From Cystobasidiopsis lactophilus (Eukaryota > Basidiomycota > Agaricostilbomycetes > Agaricostilbales > Chionosphaeraceae), in NCBI GenBank assembly GCA_001599975.1, contig BCIO01000005.1:2776508-2840507 (forward strand): a DNA stretch of 64,000 nucleotides. Reading direction: 5' to 3'. Below the pieces are notes generated by a model. That model was given only the letters and a program-made list of their open reading frames with translations, made no database searches and was not told where the DNA came from. Below, in pieces: positions 41,214 through 52,547 of the stretch; the first letter of the stretch is position 1; each line of letters begins with the position of its first letter. The position numbers and the translations under genes were made by a program.

Positions 41214-44120
41214 ATGGCTGCACGCGCACCGTCGGTCGAGTCTGACGGCCTCAAGCCGGAGAAGGACCATGTCGAGCATTTGCCACATCTGCACGCTATT
41301 CATGAGAAGGACGAGGTGGCTCTGAGGCAAGAGGATCAGGCCCGCTCCGACGCTCTCATCCAAGAGCATGATGGCGATGGTTATATGAACAACTGGTTCG
41401 TTTGGGGCACCAGTGTTGCATGTGGATTGGCTACGTTGGCGTGAGTTTCCTATGTTGTGGGCCATTTGTTGGCGGAGCTAATGCACGTCTGCTGCAGGAC
41501 GTACTGGGCGTTTGTCCTTCCTGCCAACAGGTAAAGATCTCCTATTGATGCTTTGCGCAATGGCATCCTGACGCTGGCTTGTGTAGCGTCGGCTTCATTG
41601 AGGTGCGAACGCTTCGCCTAAAGCAGGCCGCATCTTATTGAATTTACCTCAGGCCGACATTGGTGTCAGTGACAATGCGTCGCTGTTCAGTATCGTCTGG
41701 ACCATCTGCGTCGCTGTTGGGATGGTGATCTGTGAGTTTGCCACGGGCACCCGTCTTGGGGCTGCTTTGCCTAAGTTCGCCTACACACAGACGGCCGTCT
41801 CTCAGACCAATTTGGCCGCAAGCCATTCGCTGTCTATGGTCTGGTGGTGGCTGTGGTCGGAAGCATTGTGTGCAGCCGCGCCCAAAACATCAATACCATC
41901 GTTGGTGCGCAGGTGCTCGTTGGCCTTGGGTGAGTTGACCGCTCGGCAGCCTCAAAAGATCTCTGAGTGAAGAGAGAAACCAAAAGCGGTGTTCCATACG
42001 TCGCATATACGATTTTTGTGCGGCGTCTCCCTCGACTGAGCAGAATTTGAACTAAATTCGGTCGGTGATCAGGCCGAGGTTGCGCCCAACAAATATAAAT
42101 ATTTATGGCTTTCTCCTGTACGTGTACACAGACACACAGACGAGCTGTCGGGTTCCTGCTGAGGCGGATCCTCAGATTTACTTGTTCAACTACCCCGCCA
42201 CCGGTGAGCTCATTCGGTGGTGCTGGCTCATTGATGCGCAAGCTGACACTGCTCAGGTTTTGGACCTTACCTCGGACAACTGCTGTGCAGGCAATACAGG
42301 TAGGTAACGAGAGCGTTCTGGCTCTCCCGACTTCCCCATACTCTCAGGTGGCAAAAATGGCTAATTAACGCCTCGATTCAGCTGGAGGCACATTTACTAC
42401 ATAGCGAGTAAGCAGTGCATCCAGGTCGGAAACAGTCGAATCGACTAACGAGAGCGCAGTCGCGTTGAACGCAAGCGCGGCTATCATGATGCAATTGTGC
42501 TATCACCCCTCGGTATGCCCTCATTACTTGCGATGAGTAACCCTCGACTGAACGAGGTTCTTGTAGACCTTCCGACAAATCCATGGTCCAAACAGAACGT
42601 ATTGGCAAGAGTTGCGCCGTATCGACATCGTCGGCTTGTTCCTGCTGAGCGCTGGTGCCACTCTGTTCATTCTCGGCGTTTCTTGGGGCGGCAACCCTTC
42701 GTATGTTCTTGGATTTGCTTCGCTCAAAGGGTTGGCTTGACTAAACCCCCCTTCAGACCTTGGAATTCTGGCAAGATTATTGGCCTGCTCGTCTCTGGTG
42801 CTGTTGGACTGGTCGCCTTTGTGCTCTGGGAGCTGTTCGGCAATGCGCGCTTGCCACTTATGCCCAAGCGTATTTTTGTCGAGACCAAAGGCTTCACCAC
42901 GCTTCTTGTCATTGGTTCAGTCGGTACGGTTGGCGATTTGCACGCCTTCGAGATTATACTGATCTGAAGTACGCAGGACGCATCGTCTATACTTCGTAAG
43001 TGCGCAACGCAGTCTTCAAGCCCCCCTGACCTGACCTTTGCGTTTGTTTCCAGCATGAACATAGTCTGGCCTTCGGAGGTAGCCAATGTGTTCTTTTACA
43101 CTGACCTGCAAAACGGAGTCTGGAAGCAATCAGCGTGGTCCACTTCTACCATCTCCTTCGGCAACAACACGGCCATCATTTTTGTCAGTGCATTTCGTTC
43201 TCGCCGCCGAATGGTACTGAACCATCTGCGCAGCTTTTCTTCATGAGCCGCCTCAAGAATACCCGCTTGGTGATCATTATCGCCAGCGCGTGGACCACTG
43301 CATTCTTTGGAGGCCTCCTTGCCCTCAACCCCGACCGCCTCGGCACTGGTCTGGCCCTTTCTTACTTGGCGCTCATCCCCACCGCTATTCTGCAAGATTT
43401 CCCCCTGGTTTTTGCACAGTATGTCTGTCGCGAACAAGAGATGGGCTTGGTCCTGTGTGAGTGGCTCGCAATTTTCGCATTGGAGATCAAACCTCACTGC
43501 TCGTCGCAGGCTTGATGCTCTTCATTCAAAACCTTTTCGGCTCGATTTTCACAAGTGAGCGTCGTGTTGTCTTGCTCCACTCTCTTTTTGCCCTTACAAC
43601 TCGTGCCAGCCGTCTTCATCACAATCTTGGCCAACAAACTTCCGGGTCAGATGGCAAAGGCTGTCAACCCTTCAGCTTTGGCGGCAGGCTTACCCGCTGA
43701 GAGCCTTGCTGCTCTCGACGCTGCGGTCTTCGCGCCTGCCACACTGCCCACCGTGCCCGGAATGACCGATCAAATCCTTGCCGTCGTTCAGGACCGGATT
43801 CCCTGGGGTGAGCAGCAAGGTCTTCAGCATACAAAAACATACTCAAGGGTTTCACACAGGCTATTCTGGAGCCTACCAATACGTTACAGCCGCTGGATTC
43901 GCTTGCGTACGTTTTCTGCCGTCAGGCATTGGGTTGGAAGCCGCTAAGACACTCGGAACAGACGGTGTTTGCTCTGGCTGTCGCTTTCTTGATGCCCTCA
44001 TACGACGAGTACTTCACCGGCAAGGTCGCTCGCCCGCTTTACGCCACCTCGAAGGAAGGCAAACTCGACGTGCTGGAAGACAAAGCTGTTGTCGGACACG
44101 GCACGCTTCAATCCGCCTAA
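41214..44120 (+). CDS. TRI12-like major facilitator superfamily transporter
   Basis: Twenty exons, the densest gene here; the key ones are 41214-41440, 41498-41530, 41588-41603, 41653-41731, 41791-41929, 41987-42017, 42073-42117, 42176-42203, 42257-42299, 42382-42407, 42460-42512, 42567-42700, 42757-42923, 42977-42995, 43054-43183, 43234-43456, 43510-43554, 43610-43807, 43860-43906, 43962-44120 (613 aa). Marks: YGRLSDQFGRKPF (MFS loop 2-3), CSRAQNINTIVGAQVLVG, APNKYKYLW, GFGPYLGQLL, RRIDIVGLFLLSAGATLF and the TRI12-type ITILANKLPGQMAKAV..AALAAGLPAESLAAL. Substrate unknown; relatives export toxins or carry siderophores. Confidence 0.88.
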
Positions 44121-44572
44121 GCCACAAGAAGGGTGTCGAGGCGTCGAGGTCTTCTGAGGGATTGCTTGTAAGGTGTTGTGAAAAGTTCAAAGGGTTCATT
44201 GGGAGTGCGTTGTAATCTTTCCCCGTCCTAAAATGTCGTTATACCTTTCGTGCTCCCTTTCCCTCCCAGCAAAGCCACGCGTCGATAGCAAGTCCTCTTG
44301 CGCCTCCAAGAGGAAGAAGCACTTAGTGCAAGAGGAAGGCAAAGATGCGGCCATTCAGGCTGTCGGCCCAATCTTGCATGACTTCCACTTCTTGCTGTCG
44401 CTGAAATCTCCTTCGCCTTGCGGTCTTCGTCTCGGGCTGATCAGCGGGATGAAGGCTGAGACTAAGGAGGAGGCATTACAGGGCAAAATTAAAGGATTTA
44501 CCTCGTCGGCAGGATTGATACCCCGGGGGCCATCCAACGGAGCTCTGACGGTGTGGGACTACAAAAAAGGCC
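44121..44572. other. Convergent intergenic region
   Basis: 3' ends of the MFS gene (+) and the next gene (-). Nothing else recognised. Confidence 0.4.
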
Positions 44573-45474
44573 TCATAAGGATGAAATCCGAAGCAAAGAA
44601 GCAGAGAGGAATCGCACCAGAGTGACGGCATCGAACTCCCGCCCAGAGGTCAAGACGAAGCCGTGGTCATCACAGCCGCAAGTTGGGAGGAGAACGACGC
44701 GGTTTTGGGTGGGACCGATGAAGCAGGAAGAAGGTTGATCGACGTAGCGTCCCATCGTGATCTGGCGGATGTCCTCTACGGTGAAGCCCTCAGCGGCGCC
44801 TTCCTCCTTCGTTTCGCAGGTCCAGATCTCGTAGACGAGGGTGCTGTCCTGACGAACCAGCTTTCTGATCGTGCAGCCACTTTCGGTCCGGGCACCAGTG
44901 TAGTCCTGCGGGTTGATGCTGGCGACAGCTTCGGGCAGAGTAGGGCGGCGACGGCGAACGGGGCGAGACGGAGGTGGCGGTCGGACAAAGCTTTCGTTGG
45001 CGCACACGATAAAGTCGCTATAGAACCACACGGCGCGTTCCAGCTTTGAGGCGGTCGCTGGTCTGGTGTGCCACGCAACTTCGCACCACTCTTCGCCCGT
45101 TCTGGCGTGACGGTGTTCGAGAAAGATATCGCGGATGAAGCATTGGTTTGGGTGGTTGGGGTCAAACTCGAGCTGGTCTATCTCCAAGCGAACCAGCTTG
45201 TAGCGGCCGAGGGCTTGCCAGAAGTCTCGGCAGGTGAAAGCCAAATGCAAGCGCGTCGCTTCGTCGTCAACTTGCAGCATGAGATCGTCCATCAAGTTCG
45301 TGAAGACGCGAGGACCATGATTGGAGAAAGGCGTGTCTGTGATTTGAAGGGAACGATGAGCGGCGTGTCTTCAGCGGTGGGTGGGCCGTCCTCACATTTG
45401 GGCGCTGGTGGCTGCAGAACATGGCTTCTCTGGCCAGGAGCAAAGGCAGCTGCAGTGGCACGCAGAGCTGGCAT
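44573..45474 (-). CDS. Hypothetical protein with F-box-like N-terminus
   Basis: Two exons, 45396-45474 and 44573-45336 (280 aa), joined by a GTGAGG...CACAG intron. After the splice, FTNLMDDLMLQVDDEATRLHLAFTCRDFWQAL resembles the second half of an F-box, followed by IDQLEF and mixed alpha/beta sequence with a Cys/Trp-rich centre (EEWCEVAW, VYEIWTC). No leucine-rich or WD repeats are visible. If it is a true F-box protein it would be an SCF substrate receptor, but the match is weak. Confidence 0.55.
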
Positions 45475-45720
45475 TTGGTGGTCACAGTGGGAGAGAGGGA
45501 GATATCAAAGAGCCGCAATCACAGACAGAACCCTTTTCCTCGAGTAGCAGCTGAGAGACTGGAGCGATGCAAGGGGACTGACTTGCGATTGTGATAGCGA
45601 CCCGCGAGCAAACATGATGACTGAACAGTGAAGGAAGCATGTCATCAGCAAAGTAAACAAGCGAACACGGTGGCCAGGAGCAACCAGCGCAGACGGAATT
45701 TTGTTTGGAGTGGCCAGCCA
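45475..45720. promoter_or_regulatory. Divergent promoter between F-box-like gene and IFM1
   Basis: 246 bp between opposed start codons; role by position only. Confidence 0.4.
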
Positions 45721-48552
45721 ATGCATCGTTGTACATGTCTCTTGGGTCGGCGATCCTTGAGCACCAGCAGCCTTCTTCAAGCGGCGGAGAATCGATTTGA
45801 TCTCGGTAGACCGCAAGGGGCGACGTCAAATGGTAGCAGCAGTTTGCGGCCGAGAGCAACCCCTTTGCGACGCAAGGACTGGAGCGCCGGTCCACCCTCT
45901 GCACCCCGTCCACAAGCGCCCAAGCGTCACCCAGAGCAGCACGCCCGGTGGCCACCAAGCAAGAACCCGCTTCTAAACCATGGCGACCGCTTGCCAGTGC
46001 ATCATCACCCAAAAAAGTTGCCGCCCAAGCAGGCGCCCAAGGCCAAGCCAGCGGACGCGGCTGTACAAGCAGTGGACAGAGACGAAGCTCCAGGACCCTC
46101 TGCTCCAGCATTTGAAGATTTGGACCCAACGCAACTGGGCAAGGATCGCAACCAACTGCCTCGAGCCGTGCGCGAGAAGCAGCTCAGAGAAGCCAAGGCC
46201 ATCCAACAGCAGCGCCAACGACAAGCTAAGAATGCCGCTCCTGCTCTACAAGCGCAGACCAGGTCGAAGAAGCCGCCCAAGAAGATCAAGGTCCAACGCA
46301 AGATCGAAATCCCTTCCCTGATCACCGTTGCCAACCTCTCCATCCTGCTCAAGATTAAACAGAGTGCGTAGGCTTTTGCTACATTCAGGATCGTGCTGAC
46401 GAAGAGGCCACAGAGAAACTGCAGAGTGCCATGGCAAGCCTGGGCATGGACAACACGCGGGGTGACCGAGGTGCGTCTAATCGTCTCCCAAATCCAGGCT
46501 GGACTCGAAATGAAGACGAGGCACAGTTCTCAACGCGGACGACTCGGCTATCATAGCCATGTCGTTTGACTTCAACCCGACCATCGATGACGAGAAGGCT
46601 TTCGATATCTATCCAGAGTGAGCTGCTTGTACTTTCTTTCCAAAATACACCCTAAAGTGCGAGGTATTGCAGCCCTCCGGCAACGGAACCATCCCAGCTT
46701 GAACCTCGCCCGCCAATCGTTGCCATCATGGGCCATGTCGACCACGGCAAAACCACCCTCTTAGACAAGCTTCGTTCTACCTCGGTCGCAGCAGGAGAAG
46801 CCGGTGGGATCACCCAGCACATTGGCGCTTTCGAGGTCTCCCGCTCGGCCCTCTCTGGCTCGGCTGACGAAAACGCGTCCGGAACTATCACCTTCTTGGA
46901 CACCCCTGGTCACGCGGCTTTCAAAGCCATGCGAAGCCGAGGAAAGGGAGTCACAGACGTCGTCGTACTGGTGGTAGCGGCAGATGATGGGGTCATGGCG
47001 CAAACGCAAGAGGTCATCGATCTCATCTTGCCCTCGAAGGACGGCGAATCGGAAGTCGGCATCGTCGTTGCCATCACAAAGTGTGACAAGCCTGGTGTAG
47101 ATACAGTGGGTCTCTTTCTTTCGGACACTTGGGTCTATACCTGACGAGTGCCCACAGAGTCGAGTCAAGGAAAGCTTGGGCGCCGCCGGCCTCATTGTGG
47201 AAGACTTGGGTGGCGACATCCCTTGCGTTGAAGTGTCTGGATTGACAGGGAAGGGCTTGCCGGACCTGGTGGAGACCATCACGGCGGTTGCCGAGGTGCG
47301 CGATTTGAAGACGGAATGGAAGAATGTGCGCATGGAAGGCCGGATCATCGAGTCCCGTGTCGAAAAGGGTCGGGGGTGCGTTCTGCCTTCATTCAAGCTT
47401 GACCAAGCTGTTTATTGACGAATATCACAGAAACGTGGCGACAGTTCTGGTTTTGCGAGGCTCCCTCAAGCCGTCCGACAGCGTGGTAGCCGGGCTCGCC
47501 CGCTGTCGTGTTCGGCAGATCGTCACTGCCGCTGGCACCACAGCGAAGGTGGCTACACCAGGGCAGCCTGTCGAACTCATCGGGTGGAAGGAGCTTCCTC
47601 AAGCTGGCGACGAGGTCCTCCAAGCCGCGACCGAAGACGAGGCGCGGAAAGCCATCGAAGCCAGAACAAGACGACAAGAACAGTCCGACTTGCTCAGCGA
47701 CGTGGAGGTCATCAATGCTCGCCGCCTGGCCGAGGCTCAAGCCGCCGCCGCCACCAAGGAGGCCGATCCAAAAGCTGCAGCACAAGCACCTGTGGCCCCG
47801 AAAGAGCCCGAGGGGCCGAAAGAGCTGCTATTGCTTGTGAAGGCGGATGTCAATGGCTCAGAGGAAGCGCTGGTCAGCTCGCTCGATGGCATCGGCAACA
47901 ATTTGGCGGTGGCGAAGATCGTCCATTCCGGCGTTGGCGATGTATCTGAGTCTGATGTTCAGCGTGCGAAAGCGTCTAATGGTAAGCTCTATTGTTCCGT
48001 TGTGCTCGCTACTTGCTGACCACCGCCACCCGCAGCCACCATCATCGCATTTAACGTCAAGTGCCCTCGGTCCCTTCAAAATCAAGCTGCATCAATGAAC
48101 ACGCCCATCATTTCCGAATCCATCATCTACCGCATCATCGAAAAGGTCACCGATGAAGTGACCAACCTGCTTCCGCCCATCGTCGAGAGCAAAATCAACG
48201 GCGAGGCCACCATTGCCCAAATCTTCAACATCACGATCAAGGGCCGGGTCACCAAGCCTGTTGCTGGCTGTCGTGTTGGAAATGGCGCCATCTCTAAGAA
48301 CGGCCGTGTCAGAGTCATGCGTGGCAAGACAGTCGTCTACGAAGGTGCGGAGGGATCTTTTTGATATTCGCGCTTTTGACTCTAACAAAGCTTCGTGCAG
48401 GCACATTGGCTGCTCTCAAGCACGGCAAGACAGACATCGACTCTGCGGTCAAGGGTTCGGAATGCGGTCTGAGCTTCGAAGGCTTTGAAGCTTTCGAGGC
48501 AGGCGACGTTGTTTTGAGCTACGAAACATACGACGTCAAGCGACGGCTGTAG
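45721..48552 (+). CDS. IFM1: Mitochondrial translation initiation factor IF-2
   Basis: GTPase placing initiator tRNA on the mitochondrial ribosome. Eight exons: 45721-46363, 46414-46470, 46527-46617, 46673-47105, 47158-47375, 47431-47981, 48036-48344, 48401-48552 (817 aa). The chosen start opens a presequence ([17 protein letters not shown]); an in-frame ATG upstream would hide it. A basic Gln-rich region precedes [16 protein letters not shown], then G1 [10 protein letters not shown]2 GGITQHIG, G3 DTPGH, G4 TKCDK and G5 SGLTGKGL, domain II and III, and the C-terminal domain ending [14 protein letters not shown]. The G4 motif is TKCD rather than the usual NKID. Confidence 0.94.
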
Positions 48553-48656
48553 TTAATCCCAATCCACTTTCAGAATGCATCCACTTCGTCCTGGGCCGCA
48601 TGGGAACCGTCATTTTCGAGGCGATGCTTTGGGTGCGGCCTCCCGGCGAACGGGGG

Positions 48657-48657
48657 N
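48657..48657. other. Undetermined base
   Basis: A single N follows a run of five G between IFM1 and the RING gene, probably an assembly uncertainty. It lies outside the coding models. Confidence 0.95.
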
Positions 48658-48700
48658 CGCACCCCAGCCGATATCTTCGAGGGTCTGAGCTCGACGTGGA

Positions 48701-50055
48701 ATGGAACGTAAGAGATCAGGCTCGCCTCCTCCCACCACCGAGAGGGGACCTGCGCTCTGGGGCGAGCTGCAAGGCGGCAATTCTCGCACTTCGCGCCGGT
48801 CAGCACAGAGTCTTCGACCTGGAGCCTTCATGTCTGGCACAAGGGGCCCGACCTATCGCAGCAATGCCTGGCTACATGGAAACTACGCCGAAACCGAGCA
48901 GGCTGAGGGTAGCAGCTCTGGTGCCGGGCGCGAGTTTCATTATCATGCGGGTCCTGCGGCAGGTCAGTTTGCCACCCTGACTTTTCCAGGCGATTGCTGA
49001 TCGGAGTTTCTTTTTCCATTTGAGTAGACATAGACGCCTTTTCGTCGTATGCGCCGACTGCGAGAGGTGAGCCCAGTCAGCAAGGGCGAGGGCTTCATTT
49101 GAGCCTACGCATAGCTACGCCACCACCGAGTCCGACTCGCGCCTACAACGACCGGCTCCGGCGGCTGATGCAGCGTCGGTCCTGGCTCCATGATACCGAA
49201 AATCGGCTTCGGCAGACCGAAGAGCTGCTCACGTCGACCGACACCATTTTTGGGGAGGTGACTAGATTCCTAGCCCACAACCCACCCAGCACCCTCCACT
49301 CTTCCACTGTAGCACCTCGACATCCACCATCTCCTCTCCGTTCTCCCCTTCAGCCGCCATCACCTCCAGAAACAGTAACAGCGGACGCTACGCCACCCAC
49401 CACACCGCGGCGCCGGATCTCGACCATTTCCTTAAGGGGGTTGCGTCGAGATCGAACCAGGACCGATGCTAGGAGTAATAGCCGAGATCTAGGGCTGCTG
49501 GTATCGGATGTTGACACGGACGAGGAGGAGGCTGGGAGCAGCTTCTCGAGGAGCGCGCTCTTCCGATGGAATGCCTCTGACCTGGACTCGGACGTGAGCT
49601 CGCGCAGGAGAAACCTTCTTGACTTCGTCAGCTAAAGCTTTTGTCTCACAGGGCGAGCTCGAAGACCATGTGCTGCCTTCCGCGGTCGAGGACAGCTTCT
49701 TCGGCCCTCCCCGCAGCTCTTGGAGGCCCATCAACTCCACCTCTGATCACCTGGGAAGGAAGCCTGCTCTCCGAGCGCTTTCTGGCTCCCAGACGCTGGC
49801 TTTGTCTAAAGAGCAAGCCTCCGGCTTGTCGAACACCTACGAGACGTGCACCAGTTCGTCTCGTCCCGCTCTTGCTTTTCTTGCCTCACATTGAACTCAC
49901 CCGTTGTCTCAGTCTGCATCGAAGACTACGAGCCGGCGGACGAGTGCTTGCAGCTCCAGTGCAAGCACGTCTTCCACCAGAGCTGCCTCCATTCGTGGTT
50001 CTCCACATGCGCCGCGGTCGCTTGCCCTCTATGTCGGGCGACAGAGACGATTTGA
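48701..50055 (+). CDS. RING-H2 finger protein, putative E3 ubiquitin ligase
   Basis: Five exons: 48701-48962, 49028-49066, 49115-49593, 49652-49853, 49913-50055 (374 aa). The start ATG gives MERKRSGSPPPTTERG; a second in-frame ATG is at 48830. The long N-terminal part is Ser/Pro/Arg-rich and disordered in appearance, with a coiled-coil-like RLMQRRSWLHDTENRLRQTEELL. The RING-H2 at the very C-terminus is CTICIEDYEP...CLQLQCKHVFHQSCLHSWFSTC...CPLC; its first pair of cysteines is reconstituted across the last intron. Substrate unknown. Confidence 0.85.
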
Positions 50056-50443
50056 ATGGCCTCCCTCTTTTGCCCAAGTCGAGGGGCAATCGAGCAAGAG
50101 GTGGTTGCTTGTAATTTTAGGGCTTTGGGCACGGAAGTAATTGCGCCTGTTGAAAACAAACACTTGTTCGGTCTTTTCCCTTTTCGAAAATGCGGCACCA
50201 CACCGTCTTGTTGAAGTATCGTTAAGGTCAGAAGAGCCCGGCTCTTCCGTTTGCAGGATTAAGGTGGTGGGAAGTCTACAATTAGTGGGACTGACAGAAG
50301 TCCAAGCCGCCCTCTTTTCCGTTTCTGCTACGCTTGCTCTTGAAGCGTGTCGAAGAAGAGAGTTGAAGGTGCAATGGGGGAGGAGGGCGCGGTGGAGGGT
50401 ATCGAAAGCTATGCTGGGGTATCGAGCGCAAAATCGGGGGCGT
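50056..50443. other. Convergent intergenic region
   Basis: 3' UTRs of the RING gene (+) and the small membrane-protein gene (-). Confidence 0.4.
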
Positions 50444-50946
50444 TCACCCGAAGAGGTAGTAGTTCGCTCGATCGGCTAAGAGGCGCATGTGAGCTGGGAG
50501 GTAGTTGGCCACGCCGAAGAGGATGAGGCCGGATGACACAAAGAAGATGAGGTCTGCTCGAAGCTCATTTAGTCCGCTACTCTTCGTCAAAGAGCAGAAC
50601 CGCGACGTACGAAGGAGCACTATTTCCCACTGTACAGTTGGCGTTTGTGAGCTTTGGTCTCAGGCTTGAGGGAAACAAGCGCCGCCCTTACCGACTCCAG
50701 CATTGAAATCGCAAACACGCCTCTGTTCGCGTTTCATTAGCCATTGAAGCTCTGAACGAGCTTGTAGTGGAAGCAGACGAACGAGTACCAAATCCACCAG
50801 CGCGAGTACCAAGGCAGAGAGTACGCCTGGTCCGTCCGGTGCGTGGTCGCATTGGGCCCGGCGCCCGAGGACTTTGTGGTGCTCGGCCGGCTGGGCGTCT
50901 TGGACGAGGTACTGGCTACGCTTGATGTGGACACTTTGCGACCCAT
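50444..50946 (-). CDS. Small subunit of serine palmitoyltransferase (ssSPT-like)
   Basis: Small activators of this type stimulate serine palmitoyltransferase, the first enzyme of sphingolipid synthesis, in the ER. Four exons: 50783-50946, 50692-50722, 50611-50629, 50444-50553 (107 aa). A Ser/Thr-rich cytosolic N-terminus precedes PWYSRWWIWYSGVFAISMLESWEIVLLHLIFF; the Met-Leu-Glu-x-Trp-Glu core between two hydrophobic segments is the ssSPT signature (human SPTSSA has MLEPWE), followed by a Pro-x-His (LPAHM) after the second segment. Exons of 31 and 19 nt hide the gene from simple ORF scans. The donor at 50782 is GTTCGT. Confidence 0.75.
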
Positions 50947-51280
50947 TTTGATTGAATTGAAGTCCGAAGGAGGTTGCACAAGGGTGAACGGAGCGGGTGC
51001 TGGGCGAAGGGAGCGTTTGAAGATGGAGACGTGTGGCCGAGGTACTCGCGAGGCGGTCGTCTAGGGCGCTATTTAGAGCTCAATTGACGCGGATGCTGAA
51101 CTAGATGGCGGCGGCTTGGAGCAACCTTCGAGTTTGAGCAGATGCCAGCTCCGACCACTGCCAGATAGGGTGAACAACAAGTGGCAGACTCAACTTGACG
51201 GGCAGGCTCCTGCTTCAGAGAACAGTGGCTACAAGGATAGCGTGTCTAATTGGAAGCCAATCGTACGCAGCGAGGAAGCA
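50947..51280. other. Intergenic spacer
   Basis: Promoter of the ssSPT-like gene and 3' UTR of PLP2, both minus strand. Confidence 0.4.
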
Positions 51281-52310
51281 TCAGTCCGAGTCGGACTGCT
51301 CCTCATCTTCGTCCTCCGCCACCCCTGCCACCCGCAAGTCTTGATCTACCACTCCAGCGCTGTGCTCCACAAAAGCGAGACATCAGAACCTCGTCAGGAG
51401 TTGAAGGTAGGGGCGAAGGGCTCACGTTATAAGAACACCCTCAATGTCTGCTCTCGCCCAATGGTCAATTTCCGTTACACGCTCTACTCGTGAGTTTTGG
51501 AAACACAATCTCACCTTTCATGGAAGTCTTCATAGCTCGTTTGCCTAACCCAATGAGTTGTCGCGCCAAGTTGCCAGACCGGTAGAGGAGCAAAGTTGGG
51601 ATGTTCTTGTCTCTGTTCGTTCGCCCCAGAGGCAGACTGGTTCAACGTCGCTCTCATGGTGAATGTGAGATGAACGAACGGGTAATTGGGTATGCACCGG
51701 TCGCCAATGATGCAAACGAACTTGGAGGCCGGATAGCACTCTGAGAGCTTCTCCAGGTGCTTCCTCATCAGCTGGGATTCCGGTATTCTGCACGAGCAGC
51801 AGGGTTCTCCAGTCATTAGCTCTCATACACATGAGCAAACCAAAGGGGGGCAGCCATACGAGTCTTTGTAGAGAAAGCAAACGACGCCGGTGCCCTCATG
51901 CTCGTCGTCCACGTCAGCCTGGCTGGCCTCTGTCACATCCCGCGTGTAATCGTCCCTGCTGATCTCCGTCAAGCCCTTGCCAAACCGGTGGGTCGCCTTG
52001 ACCGCAGCAAGCTCTTTCAGGCGGGCTTGCCGGTAGGCGTCCAACACCGAAGCCGGCAAATCGTCCTCCAAGTCTAGCAGCTCGTCGTCGTCCAGATCCA
52101 AATCGCCTGCTTCTAGCCGGTCCTGGTTGGTGAACACTGGCTCGGGCGACGGCGTCCGTGGCGGCGGCTCCAGCTGGGGGATGATGCCGTGCGCTCGCAG
52201 GGCATCATTGCTTCAAGCAGCCACCTTTGAGCTTTGGGGGCTTTGCCAGACCTCATAGTCAAGAAGCGAAGAGCTGACAATTCTGTGTCGTCCGACTGCC
52301 TCAAGGCCAT
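51281..52310 (-). CDS. PLP2: Phosducin-like protein 2
   Basis: Thioredoxin-fold co-chaperone of the CCT chaperonin, acting on actin and tubulin folding. Six exons: 52279-52310, 51860-52210, 51680-51787, 51515-51612, 51426-51447, 51281-51359 (229 aa). TEFNDALRAHGIIPQLEPPPRTPSPEP, AYRQARLKELAAV...FGKGLTEISRDDYTRDVTEAS, VVCFLYKDS|IPESQLMRKHLEKLSECYP, FVCIIGDRCIPNYP|DKNIPTLLLYRSG and an acidic end EDEDEEQSDSD all fit. The donor at 51679 is GTTCGT and splits the CIPNYPDKN motif. Confidence 0.92.
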
Positions 52311-52547
52311 TCTTTGATTCCTGCAAGAGCTGGCCGACGAGGGAGGAGGTTTGGTCCCCCTCACAAAGTCGTCAATCGTCACGCCACTAGTCTACAACAA
52401 GGGAAACGAGAACGCCAGAGCGTATGTTCGGGAAGCGCAGAGTCTCAAATCACAGGCGAGTTCGCGCCACAGCTGGCGAAGGGAGGCTGCAAGCCGCACA
52501 ATCAGGCTCGGTTCCCACAATTAGAAGCAAGGGGAGGGGCTGCACTC

